From contig NZ_JAMZCY010000010.1 in NCBI RefSeq assembly GCF_024519285.1, positions 240,800-304,799 on the forward strand: a stretch of DNA of 64,000 nt, given 5' to 3'. The notes under the pieces are model-generated. The model was not told the origin of the DNA, made no database searches, and was given only the letters and a program-made list of their open reading frames with translations. Source of the stretch: Cohnella sp. WQ 127256 (GTDB taxonomy: Bacteria; Bacillota; Bacilli; Paenibacillales; Paenibacillaceae). This document shows, in pieces, positions 55,278 to 64,000 of this stretch (its first letter is position 1; every line of letters starts with the position of its first letter). A program made the translations under genes and the position numbers.

Positions 55278-55341
55278 AGGAATAGGGTAGCGGATTTTAA
55301 ACTATCGGAATCGCAAAATAGGGTCGAATCGGGTGAACTCC

Positions 55342-57105
55342 ATGTTCAAAGTCATACGCGGAACGGTCGGCAAAATGAATATTTTCACGAAAGTGATGAT
55401 CGTGATCGTCTTGATGCTCATCCCGATTATCGTCATATACGATTCTTCCAATAAGACCAGTACCGAAGTTGTCGAACAGGAGCTGCTTCAGGTCAACCTG
55501 AATCGGATCCGATTTTTCGTGGAGCAGATGGACGTCGAGGCGAACCGGTTATGGAGAGCCGCCTTCGTCGTCGCGACCGATCCAGATGCGGTGCAATTGC
55601 AGCTTAGGCCTTCTCCCGAAACGGCCTATACCTTGTTGGCATCGAAGAGGCTTCTGCTGCAGAAGCTGGATATGCAGTCTACCTCCTTCGAATGGGATAA
55701 CGATTTTACCGTATATTCACCGCTTTCGGGTGTAGTCGTATCAACGAATTTAAAGCAAAAATACGACGCGGATTACTTCAATAACTCGAGTGAGCAGCGT
55801 TGGGACTATCGAGTGATCGATATGGATAGGGGATCGGAGAAAGCGTTCGTGCGGCATTTAATTACACCCTTCGAATTGTTGTCCAAACAGGGAGATCCGA
55901 ATCTGTATGTCGAAGTCACTTTCTCGTCGGAAAATCTTGTGAAAATGCTTGAAAGCTTTATGCAAGGTAGTGTCGGACAAACTTTTCTTTACCATCCGGG
56001 TTTTGAATCGATCATGCCGCAGGAATCAAATCCCGAGCTGATCCATGCCATGGCAGAGCAATTCGATAAAATCAAAGCGAAAAACCCGACCGAAGGGTCT
56101 GTTAAGTTGACTTTTCATAATGAACCGTATCTTGTCAATTACGTAACTTCAACCTCGTTGGGATGGTATATGGTCGATTTTCAACCGATGAAACAAGTCC
56201 TTGAGCCCATCGTTCATAGTAAACGGATGTTCTATGCCGCAAGCTTGCTTTTGTTAGTTATGGGTGTTGCCTCCGCGGCGTTGCTGTACCGCAATGTACA
56301 ACAACCCGTCAACGATCTCATCCGCGCGGTAAAATCGCTGAGGCGGGGCGTGTACGGTCATCGGATCAAGAGAGGGTCGAACAATGAGTTTCATTATTTG
56401 ATCGAGCAGTTTAACCTGATGTCCGAGGATATTCAGACGTTAATCGACAAGGTGTACGCGGAGCAGCTTCACGCCAAAGAGTCCTCGCTCAAGCATTTGC
56501 AAGCACAGATCAATCCACACTTTCTATATAATAATTTCGCTTACATCCAAAGCATGGCGCAGCTTGAACGGACGAATGCGATCGTCTCCTTCACGCAACA
56601 TTTGAGCCAGTATTACCGCTATACGACTAGGACGGAGCAACAATTGACTTCTTTGGCCGAAGAAATGGAATTGATTCGCAATTACTTGGAAATTCATCGG
56701 ATGCAGTCTGAGCGTCTGCAAGTTCATGAACAGATCGATGATGACCTGATGTCTATTCTAATGCCACGGCTGCTGTTTCAGCCGCTTGTCGAGAATGCGA
56801 TCATTCACGGTATGGAAGGTAAGAAAGGGAAATTCGAAATCGTCATCACAGGCAATCGAACCGAGGACGGCTGGGAACTCATCGTAGAAGACAATGGCGT
56901 CGGCATGCAACAGGAGGATTTGGAAGCATTAAGGCACTCCTTGCAGCAGCAGTCCAGCGCGGATCGCAGCCTAGGGCTGCGGAATGTTCATCAGCGACTC
57001 AGGCATTACTTCGGACAATCCTCTGGGCTTCTGATCGAACACTCATCTATAGGTGGACTTCGCGTGGGGTTGAGGATTAAGGATGGAGGAGATTCCAATG
57101 TTTGA
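55342..57105 (+). CDS. YesM-type sensor histidine kinase
   Basis: 587 residues: helix 1 (about 12-32), extracellular sensor (33-290), helix 2 (about 293-313), HAMP (about 315-370; 'NVQQPVNDLIRAVKSLRRGV'), His_kinase domain with the phospho-acceptor in 'QAQINPHFLYNNFAYIQSMA', then HATPase_c with N box 'LVENAIIHGMEGK', G1 'VEDNGVGM' and 'SLGLRNVHQRLRHYFG'. It senses the importer's substrate or its binding protein. ATG 55342 is chosen behind GGTGA; GTG 55333 is in frame. The stop overlaps the next start by 8 bases. Confidence 0.92.
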   Translation: MFKVIRGTVGKMNIFTKVMIVIVLMLIPIIVIYDSSNKTSTEVVEQELLQVNLNRIRFFVEQMDVEANRLWRAAFVVATDPDAVQLQLRPSPETAYTLLASKRLLLQKLDMQSTSFEWDNDFTVYSPLSGVVVSTNLKQKYDADYFNNSSEQRWDYRVIDMDRGSEKAFVRHLITPFELLSKQGDPNLYVEVTFSSENLVKMLESFMQGSVGQTFLYHPGFESIMPQESNPELIHAMAEQFDKIKAKNPTEGSVKLTFHNEPYLVNYVTSTSLGWYMVDFQPMKQVLEPIVHSKRMFYAASLLLLVMGVASAALLYRNVQQPVNDLIRAVKSLRRGVYGHRIKRGSNNEFHYLIEQFNLMSEDIQTLIDKVYAEQLHAKESSLKHLQAQINPHFLYNNFAYIQSMAQLERTNAIVSFTQHLSQYYRYTTRTEQQLTSLAEEMELIRNYLEIHRMQSERLQVHEQIDDDLMSILMPRLLFQPLVENAIIHGMEGKKGKFEIVITGNRTEDGWELIVEDNGVGMQQEDLEALRHSLQQQSSADRSLGLRNVHQRLRHYFGQSSGLLIEHSSIGGLRVGLRIKDGGDSNV

Positions 57106-58723
57106 AGTTCTGATCGTAGACGATATCCCCTCTCAGGTTGATAGTATCGCCGCAACGATTCCGAAAGACGAGCTTGGTATCGGGCGTATTCATAAAGCAT
57201 TTTCCGGTGAAGAGGCTTTAAAGCTCTATCGGGAACAAAACATCCATATTGTCATTACGGATATACGGATGCCAGAGATGAGTGGGATCGAGTTGATTCG
57301 GGAGATCCGTGAATTGGGGCGTAAAGTCAAAATCATCGTGATTTCAGGGTATGCCGACTTCGAATATGCGCAAAGCGTAGTCCCGTATAATACATCGGGT
57401 TACTTGATGAAGCCAGTTAACCCAGACCAAATGCGAGAGACGCTAGGCAAATTAGCCGAAGAAATCGTTTGTGAGACGAAGCTGCACGAGCAGCAACAAC
57501 GCGACGTATACGCTTTTCGGGAAAATTTGCCCGCGCTACGGGGAGAACTGCTGAATCGTCTGCTCTACGGCAATGGTATCCCTATCGCGGAGTTAGAACG
57601 GAAGTTTTTCCTATTAAACTTACCTTTCTCCCTGCAGCAGAATGTAGGTTTGTTCATTGTAAGGCTGGAGGGTAAGCTTCAAGAGTATGAAAGGTTGGAT
57701 AAAGAGCTTATTGAATACGCAGTTACGAATATGGCGGAAGAATTGTTTCGTGACGCCTTCCATTTGTGTTTCTGCCGAGATCATAACGAATATCTCGTCT
57801 TTATCGTTTCGGCCAAAGAGGGAACCAACTCGAACGTACAGACCCTTCAGCATACGATGGACGTCCAGGCGGCTGCGCTTAAGAAAAAGGCGGAATCCCT
57901 CTTGAGCGGCAGCATTTCCGTTGTCCTGGCGGATAACTGGAAGCCGTTTCCCGAAGGTGTTCCCGGACTGTATCGATCGGTAATTGATGGAATTCGGCAA
58001 GTAGAAGAGAAGCGGCAAGGCGTATTTCTGCGGATCGCGGGCAATCTCGATCAGGCTCGAATCGGAACGCTAACATCGCTGTATCGACCTCCCCTCCTGA
58101 TTCATTTGCTTGATACGGGGAACTGGGTACATGCAGAGGGGAAGTTAAGCGAAATTTTCGCCGAATTGAAAAGCGTGAACTATCCTCCCGAGCATGCCAA
58201 TGAAGCGTATTTTGCCATTGCCAACGCCTATCAGTATATGGCGCACAAGAAAGGAAAGCTGCTCAGCGAGTTCGGCCCGTCCTCCTTCGGTCTCATGCCG
58301 GCCGCTCCCTCGCTTAATCAGCTAGAGAAGTGGGCGTTCCTTATGCTCCGATGTCTAAGAGCGCAATCGGAAGATTCTTTCGAGAAGCAGACGGGATTAG
58401 CCGACAAGGTTCATAAATTCATTGAGCGGAACATGAATGATAATCTTAATAATTTATCATTGCAGAGGCTTGCGGAGCACATCGGTCTTCATCCCGCCTA
58501 CCTGTCAAGAGCTTACCGGGCAGAAACGGGAAACAATTTGAGCGAATATATTATGCGATACCGGATGGAATTGGCCTCATACTTACTGCGCAGCAGCGAC
58601 AAAAAAATTTATGAGATCGCCCATATTTTAGGTTATCAGGCAGTGCCGCATTTCATTAAGCTGTTTAAGACGTTTACGAACATGACTCCTCAAGAATATC
58701 GCGATAACAGAGAGAGACACTGA
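57098..58723 (+). CDS. YesN-type AraC response regulator
   Basis: 541 residues: receiver with D8-D9, phospho-acceptor D55 ('IVITDIRMPEMSG') and K105 ('YLMKPVNPDQ'), a long middle region (about 130-430), and a C-terminal AraC double HTH ('LSLQRLAEHIGLHPAYLSRA', 'KIYEIAHILGYQAVPHFIKL', 'FTNMTPQEYR'). ATG 57098 follows GGAGGAG; ATG 57083 lies before that site. It is coupled to the kinase and should activate the importer operon upstream. Confidence 0.93.
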   Translation: MFEVLIVDDIPSQVDSIAATIPKDELGIGRIHKAFSGEEALKLYREQNIHIVITDIRMPEMSGIELIREIRELGRKVKIIVISGYADFEYAQSVVPYNTSGYLMKPVNPDQMRETLGKLAEEIVCETKLHEQQQRDVYAFRENLPALRGELLNRLLYGNGIPIAELERKFFLLNLPFSLQQNVGLFIVRLEGKLQEYERLDKELIEYAVTNMAEELFRDAFHLCFCRDHNEYLVFIVSAKEGTNSNVQTLQHTMDVQAAALKKKAESLLSGSISVVLADNWKPFPEGVPGLYRSVIDGIRQVEEKRQGVFLRIAGNLDQARIGTLTSLYRPPLLIHLLDTGNWVHAEGKLSEIFAELKSVNYPPEHANEAYFAIANAYQYMAHKKGKLLSEFGPSSFGLMPAAPSLNQLEKWAFLMLRCLRAQSEDSFEKQTGLADKVHKFIERNMNDNLNNLSLQRLAEHIGLHPAYLSRAYRAETGNNLSEYIMRYRMELASYLLRSSDKKIYEIAHILGYQAVPHFIKLFKTFTNMTPQEYRDNRERH

Positions 58724-58745
58724 CGAGCATTCGTCAGTGTTTTTG
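58717..58745 (+). terminator. Rho-independent terminator overlapping the yesN-like stop
   Basis: ACACTGACGA / TCGTCAGTGT with a GCAT loop and TTTTT. The left arm contains the TGA stop codon. Confidence 0.9.
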
Positions 58746-58880
58746 CATAGAAATCTATCGCAAAAGTCGTTCTCAACGGGCGTAAAGAAAATATCCGAAA
58801 TTATTATTACGTTTAAAAGACTCATTTTGTAACCATCGTTACAGAATCAAATAGCTATATGTAATAAAATTAGATGTATA

Positions 58881-59633
58881 ATGCGAAGGGTAATGGCAGC
58901 AAGTAGCTTATTTTATCCTCATTTTTACATACTTACTGTGGTTAGGTTGTGGATTTGTCGGATTATCGTAGCGATTGTGGAGGAATGCTGTAAGCTGCTC
59001 GTTTTTTTCATTCTTTTGCGTAGGTATCAGGTTCGATTTTTGATGGATGCTATTGTGTTTGGCGCTGCGGCAGGTATGGGGTTTGCGGCGATCGAGAGCA
59101 TATTGTATGGCTGGACAAATTTACAAACGGATTCTTCGTTAGAGATGCTCGTAGTCTTGTGGGTACGTACGTTGCTTTCTCCATTTGGACATGGTACGTG
59201 GACAGCGATTGCTGCGGTTGGATTATGGATGGGTTTAGCGAAGCATACGGCATTACATAATCAGCAACGTAATCAATGGACAAGAGTAGGGATGTTTCTC
59301 GGTTTATTCGCTATCTCCTTAGGCCTGCATACGTTGTGGAATTATTCATACGCATCGGGAAGTTTCAGACTACTTGCAATGAGAGCTGTTGGGGCTAGGG
59401 CTATTGGAATTGGTTTATTACTGGTGCTTATTCGACGTGGACGAAAGCTTGAATTCGGTACGTTACGTGCTCTGAACCCTGAAGATACGCGAGTTGAAGG
59501 CTCATCGAGTCACGCAGATTTGCTATGTACGGGGTGTGGCACGTATTCTCCGCCGAGTAGCCGATATTGTACGCGTTGCGGGCAAGCTTTGCGTATTCGA
59601 GCAACGGGCAAGTCAAGCGGCAGCGGATTATAA
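58881..59633 (+). CDS. PrsW-like intramembrane protease with C-terminal zinc ribbon
   Basis: 250 residues with several membrane helices and the PrsW-type motifs EExxK ('VEECCKLLVFF'), 'GFAAIESILYG', 'SPFGHGTWTAIAAVG' and 'LGLHTLWNYSYASG'. PrsW proteases start regulated cleavage of anti-sigma factors. After the last helix a zinc ribbon follows ('CTGCGTYSPPSSRYCTRCG', two CxxC pairs). Only about 30 residues precede the first motif, so the usual N-terminal helices are missing. TATAAT at 58875-58880 abuts the ATG, and no clear ribosome binding site precedes it, so the start and possibly integrity are uncertain. Confidence 0.7.
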   Translation: MRRVMAASSLFYPHFYILTVVRLWICRIIVAIVEECCKLLVFFILLRRYQVRFLMDAIVFGAAAGMGFAAIESILYGWTNLQTDSSLEMLVVLWVRTLLSPFGHGTWTAIAAVGLWMGLAKHTALHNQQRNQWTRVGMFLGLFAISLGLHTLWNYSYASGSFRLLAMRAVGARAIGIGLLLVLIRRGRKLEFGTLRALNPEDTRVEGSSSHADLLCTGCGTYSPPSSRYCTRCGQALRIRATGKSSGSGL

Positions 59634-59809
59634 CACCAGTGGGTTGCCGGCAAGGATAAATACGTACTGTTACAGGATTTTTATTCCTACACGTACGAAG
59701 GTATTGCCATTTTATGTCGAATAATGTTACATATTGTCGTTTGAGTGTGAGTGAAACAGATTAATAGACCATTCCAATGATGCAGAAGAATTGAAAGCGG
59801 AGGGCTTAT

Positions 59810-61416
59810 ATGTATCTAATTAAGAGGTTGATCGGACGGAAAACGATATCCGCGATCTTGGTATTCTCAATGATGTTGTCTTATTTTCCGGCAATTCCTG
59901 CGAAGGCAGCGACTCTTGGCACGGTAACGTTTACGTCAGGAGCCGTTTTCAGCGGAATCACCGTTACTGCGGGTCAAGGGGGCTCATCCGCGATTCCGGG
60001 CATGACGCTGCAAATCATAAGTGTCGATGGATACAGTTGGAGCTAGGAGCGGCCTTATAGCAAGTATGGTATTGCTGCAAGTTATAGCAACAGCGCATCA
60101 TCTAGTCTAATTACAATAAAAAGCAGCGATTCAGCGGTCAATTTTGATTTTCAATCCTTTTTCGTTGCCGATTCTAGGGGCGGACCGATTACGGTAACCG
60201 AATACAATGATGGCAATTCCACCGGCTTTGTAAATTTGGATACCACGCTAAAGGGTTTGAGAATACGTTTACTCAAAGCAACGGGTTGACGGCATCCAGA
60301 TTTCAAAACGTAGATGAGGTGCGTATTACGCCCCAGATTCCAGGAAATATGTGGATCGCCCTTAATGATATCCAAATCGGGAGCCCTGTGATCGCGACCG
60401 CGCCGTCGATCACCGGCCAACCGAGCAACTCTACTATTTCCGCCGGAGCGAACACGACTTTCTCCGTGACGGCGTCCAATGCGACGGGGTACCAATGGCA
60501 GGTGGATCAAGGCGCTGGATTTACGAACATTTCGAATGGAGCGCCGTATAGCGGAGCAACTACGGCGACGCTGACGATCACCGGAGCAACGGCAGGGATG
60601 AACGACTATATATACCGGGTTGTTGCCACCGGATTGGCAACGCCTGCCGCGACGTCGAACAACGTGTCGCTGACGGTGAACCCGCCGCCGTCGATCACCA
60701 GCCAACCGAGCGCCTCTACTATTTCCGCCGGAGCGAACACGACTTTCTCCGTGACGGCGTCCAATGCGACGGGGTACCAATGGCAGGTGGATACAGGTGC
60801 AGGATTTACGAATATTTCCAATACAGCGCCATACAGCGGAGCAACAACGGCAACGCTGACGATCACTGGAGCAACGGCAGGCGTGAACGGCTATGTGTAC
60901 CGGGTTGTTGCCACCGGCTTGGCAACGCCTGCCGCGGTGTCGAACAGCGCGGCACTGACGGTGAACCCGCCGCCGTCGATCACTAGCCAACCGAGCAACT
61001 CTACTATTGCCGCCGGAGCGAACACGACATTCTCCGTGACGGCGTCCAATGCGACGGGGTACCAATGGCAGGTGGATCAAGGCGCTGGATTTACGAATGT
61101 TGCCAATGTAGCGCCTTACAGCGGAGCAACGACGTCGACACTGACGATCACCGGAGCAACGGCAGGTATGAACGGTTATGTGTACCGTGTTGTTGCCAGC
61201 GGCTTGGCAACGCCTGCCGCGACGTCGAACAGCGCGACGCTGACGGTGAACCCGCCGCCGACGATTACGAGTATTTCGCCGACGTCGGGTCCTACGTCCG
61301 GAGGCACGAGCGTCACGTTGACCGGTACGAATCTGACTGGGGCAACCGCGGTACATTTTGGTAAAGTGAAACCGTTATTCTTTCAAGTTTTACATGTTCA
61401 AAATCGCCATTTTTAA
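59810..61416 (+). pseudogene. Broken exported Ig-like repeat protein gene
   Basis: ATG 59810 (behind GGAGGG) starts a signal peptide ending 'PAIPAKAATL', with a beta-rich domain after it. TAG at 60044 interrupts it ('DGYSWS' stop). The frame stays coding to about 60245, then a -1 shift is needed to reach 'GFENTFTQSNGLTASRFQNV'. From there three 95-residue Ig-like repeats follow (units at 60404, 60689, 60974; 'TTFSVTASNATGYQWQV', 'TLTITGATAG', 'YRVVATGLATPA'). An IPT/TIG-like domain then begins ('SISPTSGPTSGGTSVTLTG') and is cut after 'AVHFG' at about 61364, where unrelated sequence supplies a stop. Stop, shift and truncation make it a pseudogene. The 3' piece from 60286 stays open for 376 codons. 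Confidence 0.8.
60404..61258 (+). repeat. Three 285-bp tandem Ig-like coding repeats
   Basis: Units start at 60404, 60689 and 60974 with 'CGTCGATCAC', exactly 285 bases apart. They are nearly identical to each other and to the units at 62371-64000. Confidence 0.9.
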
Positions 61417-61460
61417 AGTTGCGCCTGATTATTATTCGATTATTAATGGAGGGCAATAAT

Positions 61461-64000
61461 ATGCGGAAAGAAATTAACAAATCTATCGCTTTTTTTCTAT
61501 TTTTATTTGTAATCGTTTTTAGTGTAAACCCAGGCAATGTATACGCCTTACCCGGCGGTAGCGGCACAGGGGATGGTACCTATGATTTCGCTGGATCTTT
61601 AGGGGCTACGGACAGTAATGGACCGGGATTTAGAACTTTGGGCAATAAGTGGGGGGTTAGCAACGCAGTAGCGGTTGCATCACCGCAACTCTATAGTACG
61701 AATTCGACTCTTGGAGGCGCTGCAACGACAGTATTGAGAGCAGAAGGAGGCGCAGTAAATAAAACCTTCACTTTTAAAGACTTAGGAATTAGTTCTTATA
61801 ATTCTACGCGTACTCTTTCTGCATTTACTGTTGTTTTGAAAGATATTACGGGTACGCAGATTGGGGCAGCAAAAACGTTGCCTGGAGATTATGCCCTCAC
61901 TACTTCAATTACACAAATAAGTACTATTTTAAATGGCGGCGTTCCTTACAATATTGATAACGTAGCTTCAATTACAATTACAGCGCAGTATGCAACCTCT
62001 GCGCAAACGGACTTAAACTTCGAAAATATCACTGTTGCGAATATTAATGCTCTTATCGATACAACCGCGCCGACGTTGTCCGACGTAGGAACGAGCGTCG
62101 TAACGCCAAACACGTTGGCAGCGACAAGCAATGAAAACGGCACGCTGTATTTGGTCTTGAAATCGGCAACGATTACGAATCAAGCGAGCCTAGATGCGGA
62201 AGTTTCCGGCAGCAGAGGAAAAAGCGTAGCGGCAACGGCAGCAAGCGCCGCAGCGATTCCGACCACGGGATTAACGGCCGGGACGTATGCGGTCTATGCG
62301 GTCGATGCGGCAGGCAACGTATCCGCGGCATCCGCGGACGTAACCTTGACCAATCCGGACATCACCGCGCCGTCGATCACGAGCCACCCGAGCGCCTCTA
62401 CTATTGCTGCTGGAGCGAACACGACATTCTCCGTGACAGCGTCGAATGCGACGGGGTACCAATGGCAGGTGGATCAAGGCGCTGGATTTGCGAATATTTC
62501 CAATGGAGCGCCGTATAGCGGAGCAACGACGTCGACACTGACGATCACCGGAGCAACGGCAGGGATGAACGGCTATTTGTACCGGGTTGTTGCCACCGGC
62601 TTGGCAGCGCCTGCCGCGACGTCGAACAGCGCGGCGCTGACGGTGAACCCGCCGCCGTCGATCACGAGCCACCCGAGCGCCTCTACTATTGCTGCTGGAG
62701 CGAACACGACATTCTCCGTGACGGCGTCCAATGCGACGGGTTACCAATGGCAGGTGAATACAGGCGCTGGATTTACGAATATTGCCAATGGAGCGCCTTA
62801 CAGCGGAGCAACGACGGCGACATTGACGATCACCGGAGCAACGGCAGGGATGAACGGCTATTTGTACCGGGTTGTTGCCACCGGATTGGCAACGCCTAAC
62901 GCGACGTCGAACAGCGTATCGCTGACGGTGAACTCGCCGCCGTCGATCACGAGCCACCCGAGCGCCTCTACTATTGCCGCCGGAGCAAATACGACATTCT
63001 CGGTGACGGCGTCCAATGCGACGGGCTACCAATGGCAGGTGGATCAAGGCGCTGGCTTTACGAGTATTTCTAATGGAGCGCCGTATAGCGGAGCAACGAC
63101 GTCGACACTGACGATCACCGGAGCAACGGCAGGGATGAACGGCTATTTGTACCGGGTTGTTGCCACCGGAGCGGCAACGCCTAACGCGGTGTCGAACAGC
63201 GCGGCGCTGACGGTGAACTCGCCGCCGTCGATCACTAGCCACCCGAGCAACTCTACTATTGCCGCCGGGGCGAACACCACTTTCTCCGTGACGGCGTCCA
63301 ATGCGACGGGGTACCAATGGCAGGTGGATCAAGGCGCTGGATTTACGAATATTGTCAATGGAGCGCCGTATAGCGGAGCAACTTCGTCGACATTGACGAT
63401 CACCGGAGCAACGGCAGGGATGAACGGCTATTTGTACCGGGTTGTTGTCATCGGCGTGGCAACCGGCATGGCAACGCTTTCCACGACGTCGAACATCGCG
63501 GCGCTGACGGTGAACCCGCCGCCGTCGATCACTAGCCAACCGAGCGCCTCTACTATTGCCGCCGGAGCGAATACGACATTCTCCGTGACGGCGTCCAATG
63601 CCATGGGCTACCAATGGCAGGTGGATCAAGGCGCTGGCTTTACGAATATTGCCAATGGAGCGCCGTATAGCGGAGCAACGACGGCGACATTGACGATCAC
63701 CGGAGCAACGGCAGGTATGAACGGCTATTTGTACCGGGTTGTTGCCACCGGCTTGGCAACGCCTGCCGCGACGTCGAACATCGCGGCGCTGACGGTGAAC
63801 CCGCCGCCGTCGATCACTAGCCAACCGAGCGCCTCTACTATTGCTGCTGGAGCGAACACGACATTCTCCGTGACAGCGTCGAATGCGACGGGGTACCAAT
63901 GGCAGGTGGATCAAGGCGCTGGATTTGCGAATATTTCCAATGGAGCGCCGTATAGCGGAGCAACGACGTCGACACTGACGATCACCGGAGCAACGGCAGG
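61461..64000 (+). CDS. Exported Ig-like repeat protein, 3' end outside the window
   Basis: ATG 61461 follows GGAGGGCAATAAT and is open to the window end (846 codons). A signal peptide (about 1-30, 'FSVNPGNVYALP') is followed by an N-terminal beta-rich domain (about 31-195), a bacterial Ig-like domain (about 197-300; 'TAPTLSDVGTSVV', 'GLTAGTYAVYAVDAAGNVS'), then at least six 95-residue Ig-like repeats (from about residue 304) with the wording 'TIAAGANTTFSVTASNATGY', 'WQVDQGAGFTNI', 'LTITGATAGMNGYLYRVVA'. No SLH, LPXTG or other anchor is seen in the visible part. It follows the broken homologue by 44 bases and probably belongs to the same family of surface proteins. Confidence 0.88.
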   Translation, partial: MRKEINKSIAFFLFLFVIVFSVNPGNVYALPGGSGTGDGTYDFAGSLGATDSNGPGFRTLGNKWGVSNAVAVASPQLYSTNSTLGGAATTVLRAEGGAVNKTFTFKDLGISSYNSTRTLSAFTVVLKDITGTQIGAAKTLPGDYALTTSITQISTILNGGVPYNIDNVASITITAQYATSAQTDLNFENITVANINALIDTTAPTLSDVGTSVVTPNTLAATSNENGTLYLVLKSATITNQASLDAEVSGSRGKSVAATAASAAAIPTTGLTAGTYAVYAVDAAGNVSAASADVTLTNPDITAPSITSHPSASTIAAGANTTFSVTASNATGYQWQVDQGAGFANISNGAPYSGATTSTLTITGATAGMNGYLYRVVATGLAAPAATSNSAALTVNPPPSITSHPSASTIAAGANTTFSVTASNATGYQWQVNTGAGFTNIANGAPYSGATTATLTITGATAGMNGYLYRVVATGLATPNATSNSVSLTVNSPPSITSHPSASTIAAGANTTFSVTASNATGYQWQVDQGAGFTSISNGAPYSGATTSTLTITGATAGMNGYLYRVVATGAATPNAVSNSAALTVNSPPSITSHPSNSTIAAGANTTFSVTASNATGYQWQVDQGAGFTNIVNGAPYSGATSSTLTITGATAGMNGYLYRVVVIGVATGMATLSTTSNIAALTVNPPPSITSQPSASTIAAGANTTFSVTASNAMGYQWQVDQGAGFTNIANGAPYSGATTATLTITGATAGMNGYLYRVVATGLATPAATSNIAALTVNPPPSITSQPSASTIAAGANTTFSVTASNATGYQWQVDQGAGFANISNGAPYSGATTSTLTITGATA
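62371..64000 (+). repeat. Six 285-bp tandem Ig-like coding repeats (last one cut)
   Basis: Units begin at 62371, 62656, 62941, 63226, 63523 and 63808. Spacing is 285 bases except the fourth unit, which is 297 because of a four-codon insertion ('VVVIGVATGMATL'). Confidence 0.9.

Noticed and set aside
60151..61356. Long open frame on the minus strand (401 codons), rich in Arg, Cys and Gly
   Set aside because: It is antisense to the Ig-like repeats. The repeat unit length is a multiple of three and lacks stops in this frame, so the openness is copied with the repeats. No start signal or known domain.
62271..63914. Long open frame on the minus strand (547 codons)
   Set aside because: Same cause as above: antisense shadow of the 285-bp Ig-like repeats on the plus strand.

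Overview
The window looks like the chromosome of a Paenibacillus-like, spore-forming Firmicute. This is inferred from the SLH-anchored surface proteins, a solute-binding protein/permease/permease/YesM/YesN cassette, a B. subtilis-type feu-btr-besA iron locus, khtU-khtT, strong AAGGAGG ribosome binding sites and frequent TTG/GTG starts. No rRNA, tRNA, CRISPR array or intact transposase was seen.

Region 1 (1-14.7 kb) is an accessory surface-protein island. It holds the 3' part of one giant repeat protein (Listeria-Bacteroides 'B' repeats plus a propeller-like C-terminus), a wrecked and internally deleted copy (3345-4414), an orphan OmpR-type response regulator, an intact 2519-residue SLH/B-repeat giant, a copy of only the regulator's DNA-binding domain, and a small two-repeat protein on the minus strand. 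Each giant-gene 3' end carries the same hairpin. After two of them lie opposite ends of a dead IS66 transposase. A conserved promoter/operator-like block of about 65 bp precedes the regulator, the intact giant and the small protein, which suggests a regulon. The intact giant contains an in-frame run of 11 G.

Region 2 (14.8-24.0 kb) has a 1468-residue signalling protein (pseudokinase, STAND ATPase, TPR-like, GAF, LuxR HTH), then a translationally coupled pair of exported proteins: a SwmB-like repeat protein and an SLH protein.

Region 3 (24.1-42.1 kb) is ordinary chromosome with many small stress and regulatory genes: LOG-family protein, MazG, a WYL regulator with a VOC protein and a palindromic operator, YdeI-like protein, an HTH/TPR protein, two metallophosphoesterases, a lipoprotein that seems to start at ATT, AraC/GyrI, GNAT, rbsK with a LacI regulator and a perfect 26-bp palindrome, MFS/LysR, khtU-khtT, and a BlaI/M56 pair.

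Region 4 (42.1-47.5 kb) is a Fur-box-marked bacillibactin-type uptake locus (btr, feuA, besA, feuB, feuC) without its ATPase. Region 5 (47.5-58.7 kb) has a Crp/Fnr regulator, a tandem pair of ABC-2/DUF3533-like membrane proteins with a PadR regulator, and an oligosaccharide-type ABC importer with its two-component system.

Region 6 (58.9-64 kb) holds a PrsW-like protease with a zinc ribbon, then two adjacent genes built from nearly identical 285-bp Ig-like repeats. The first is broken by a stop, a frameshift and a 3' truncation; the second runs off the window.
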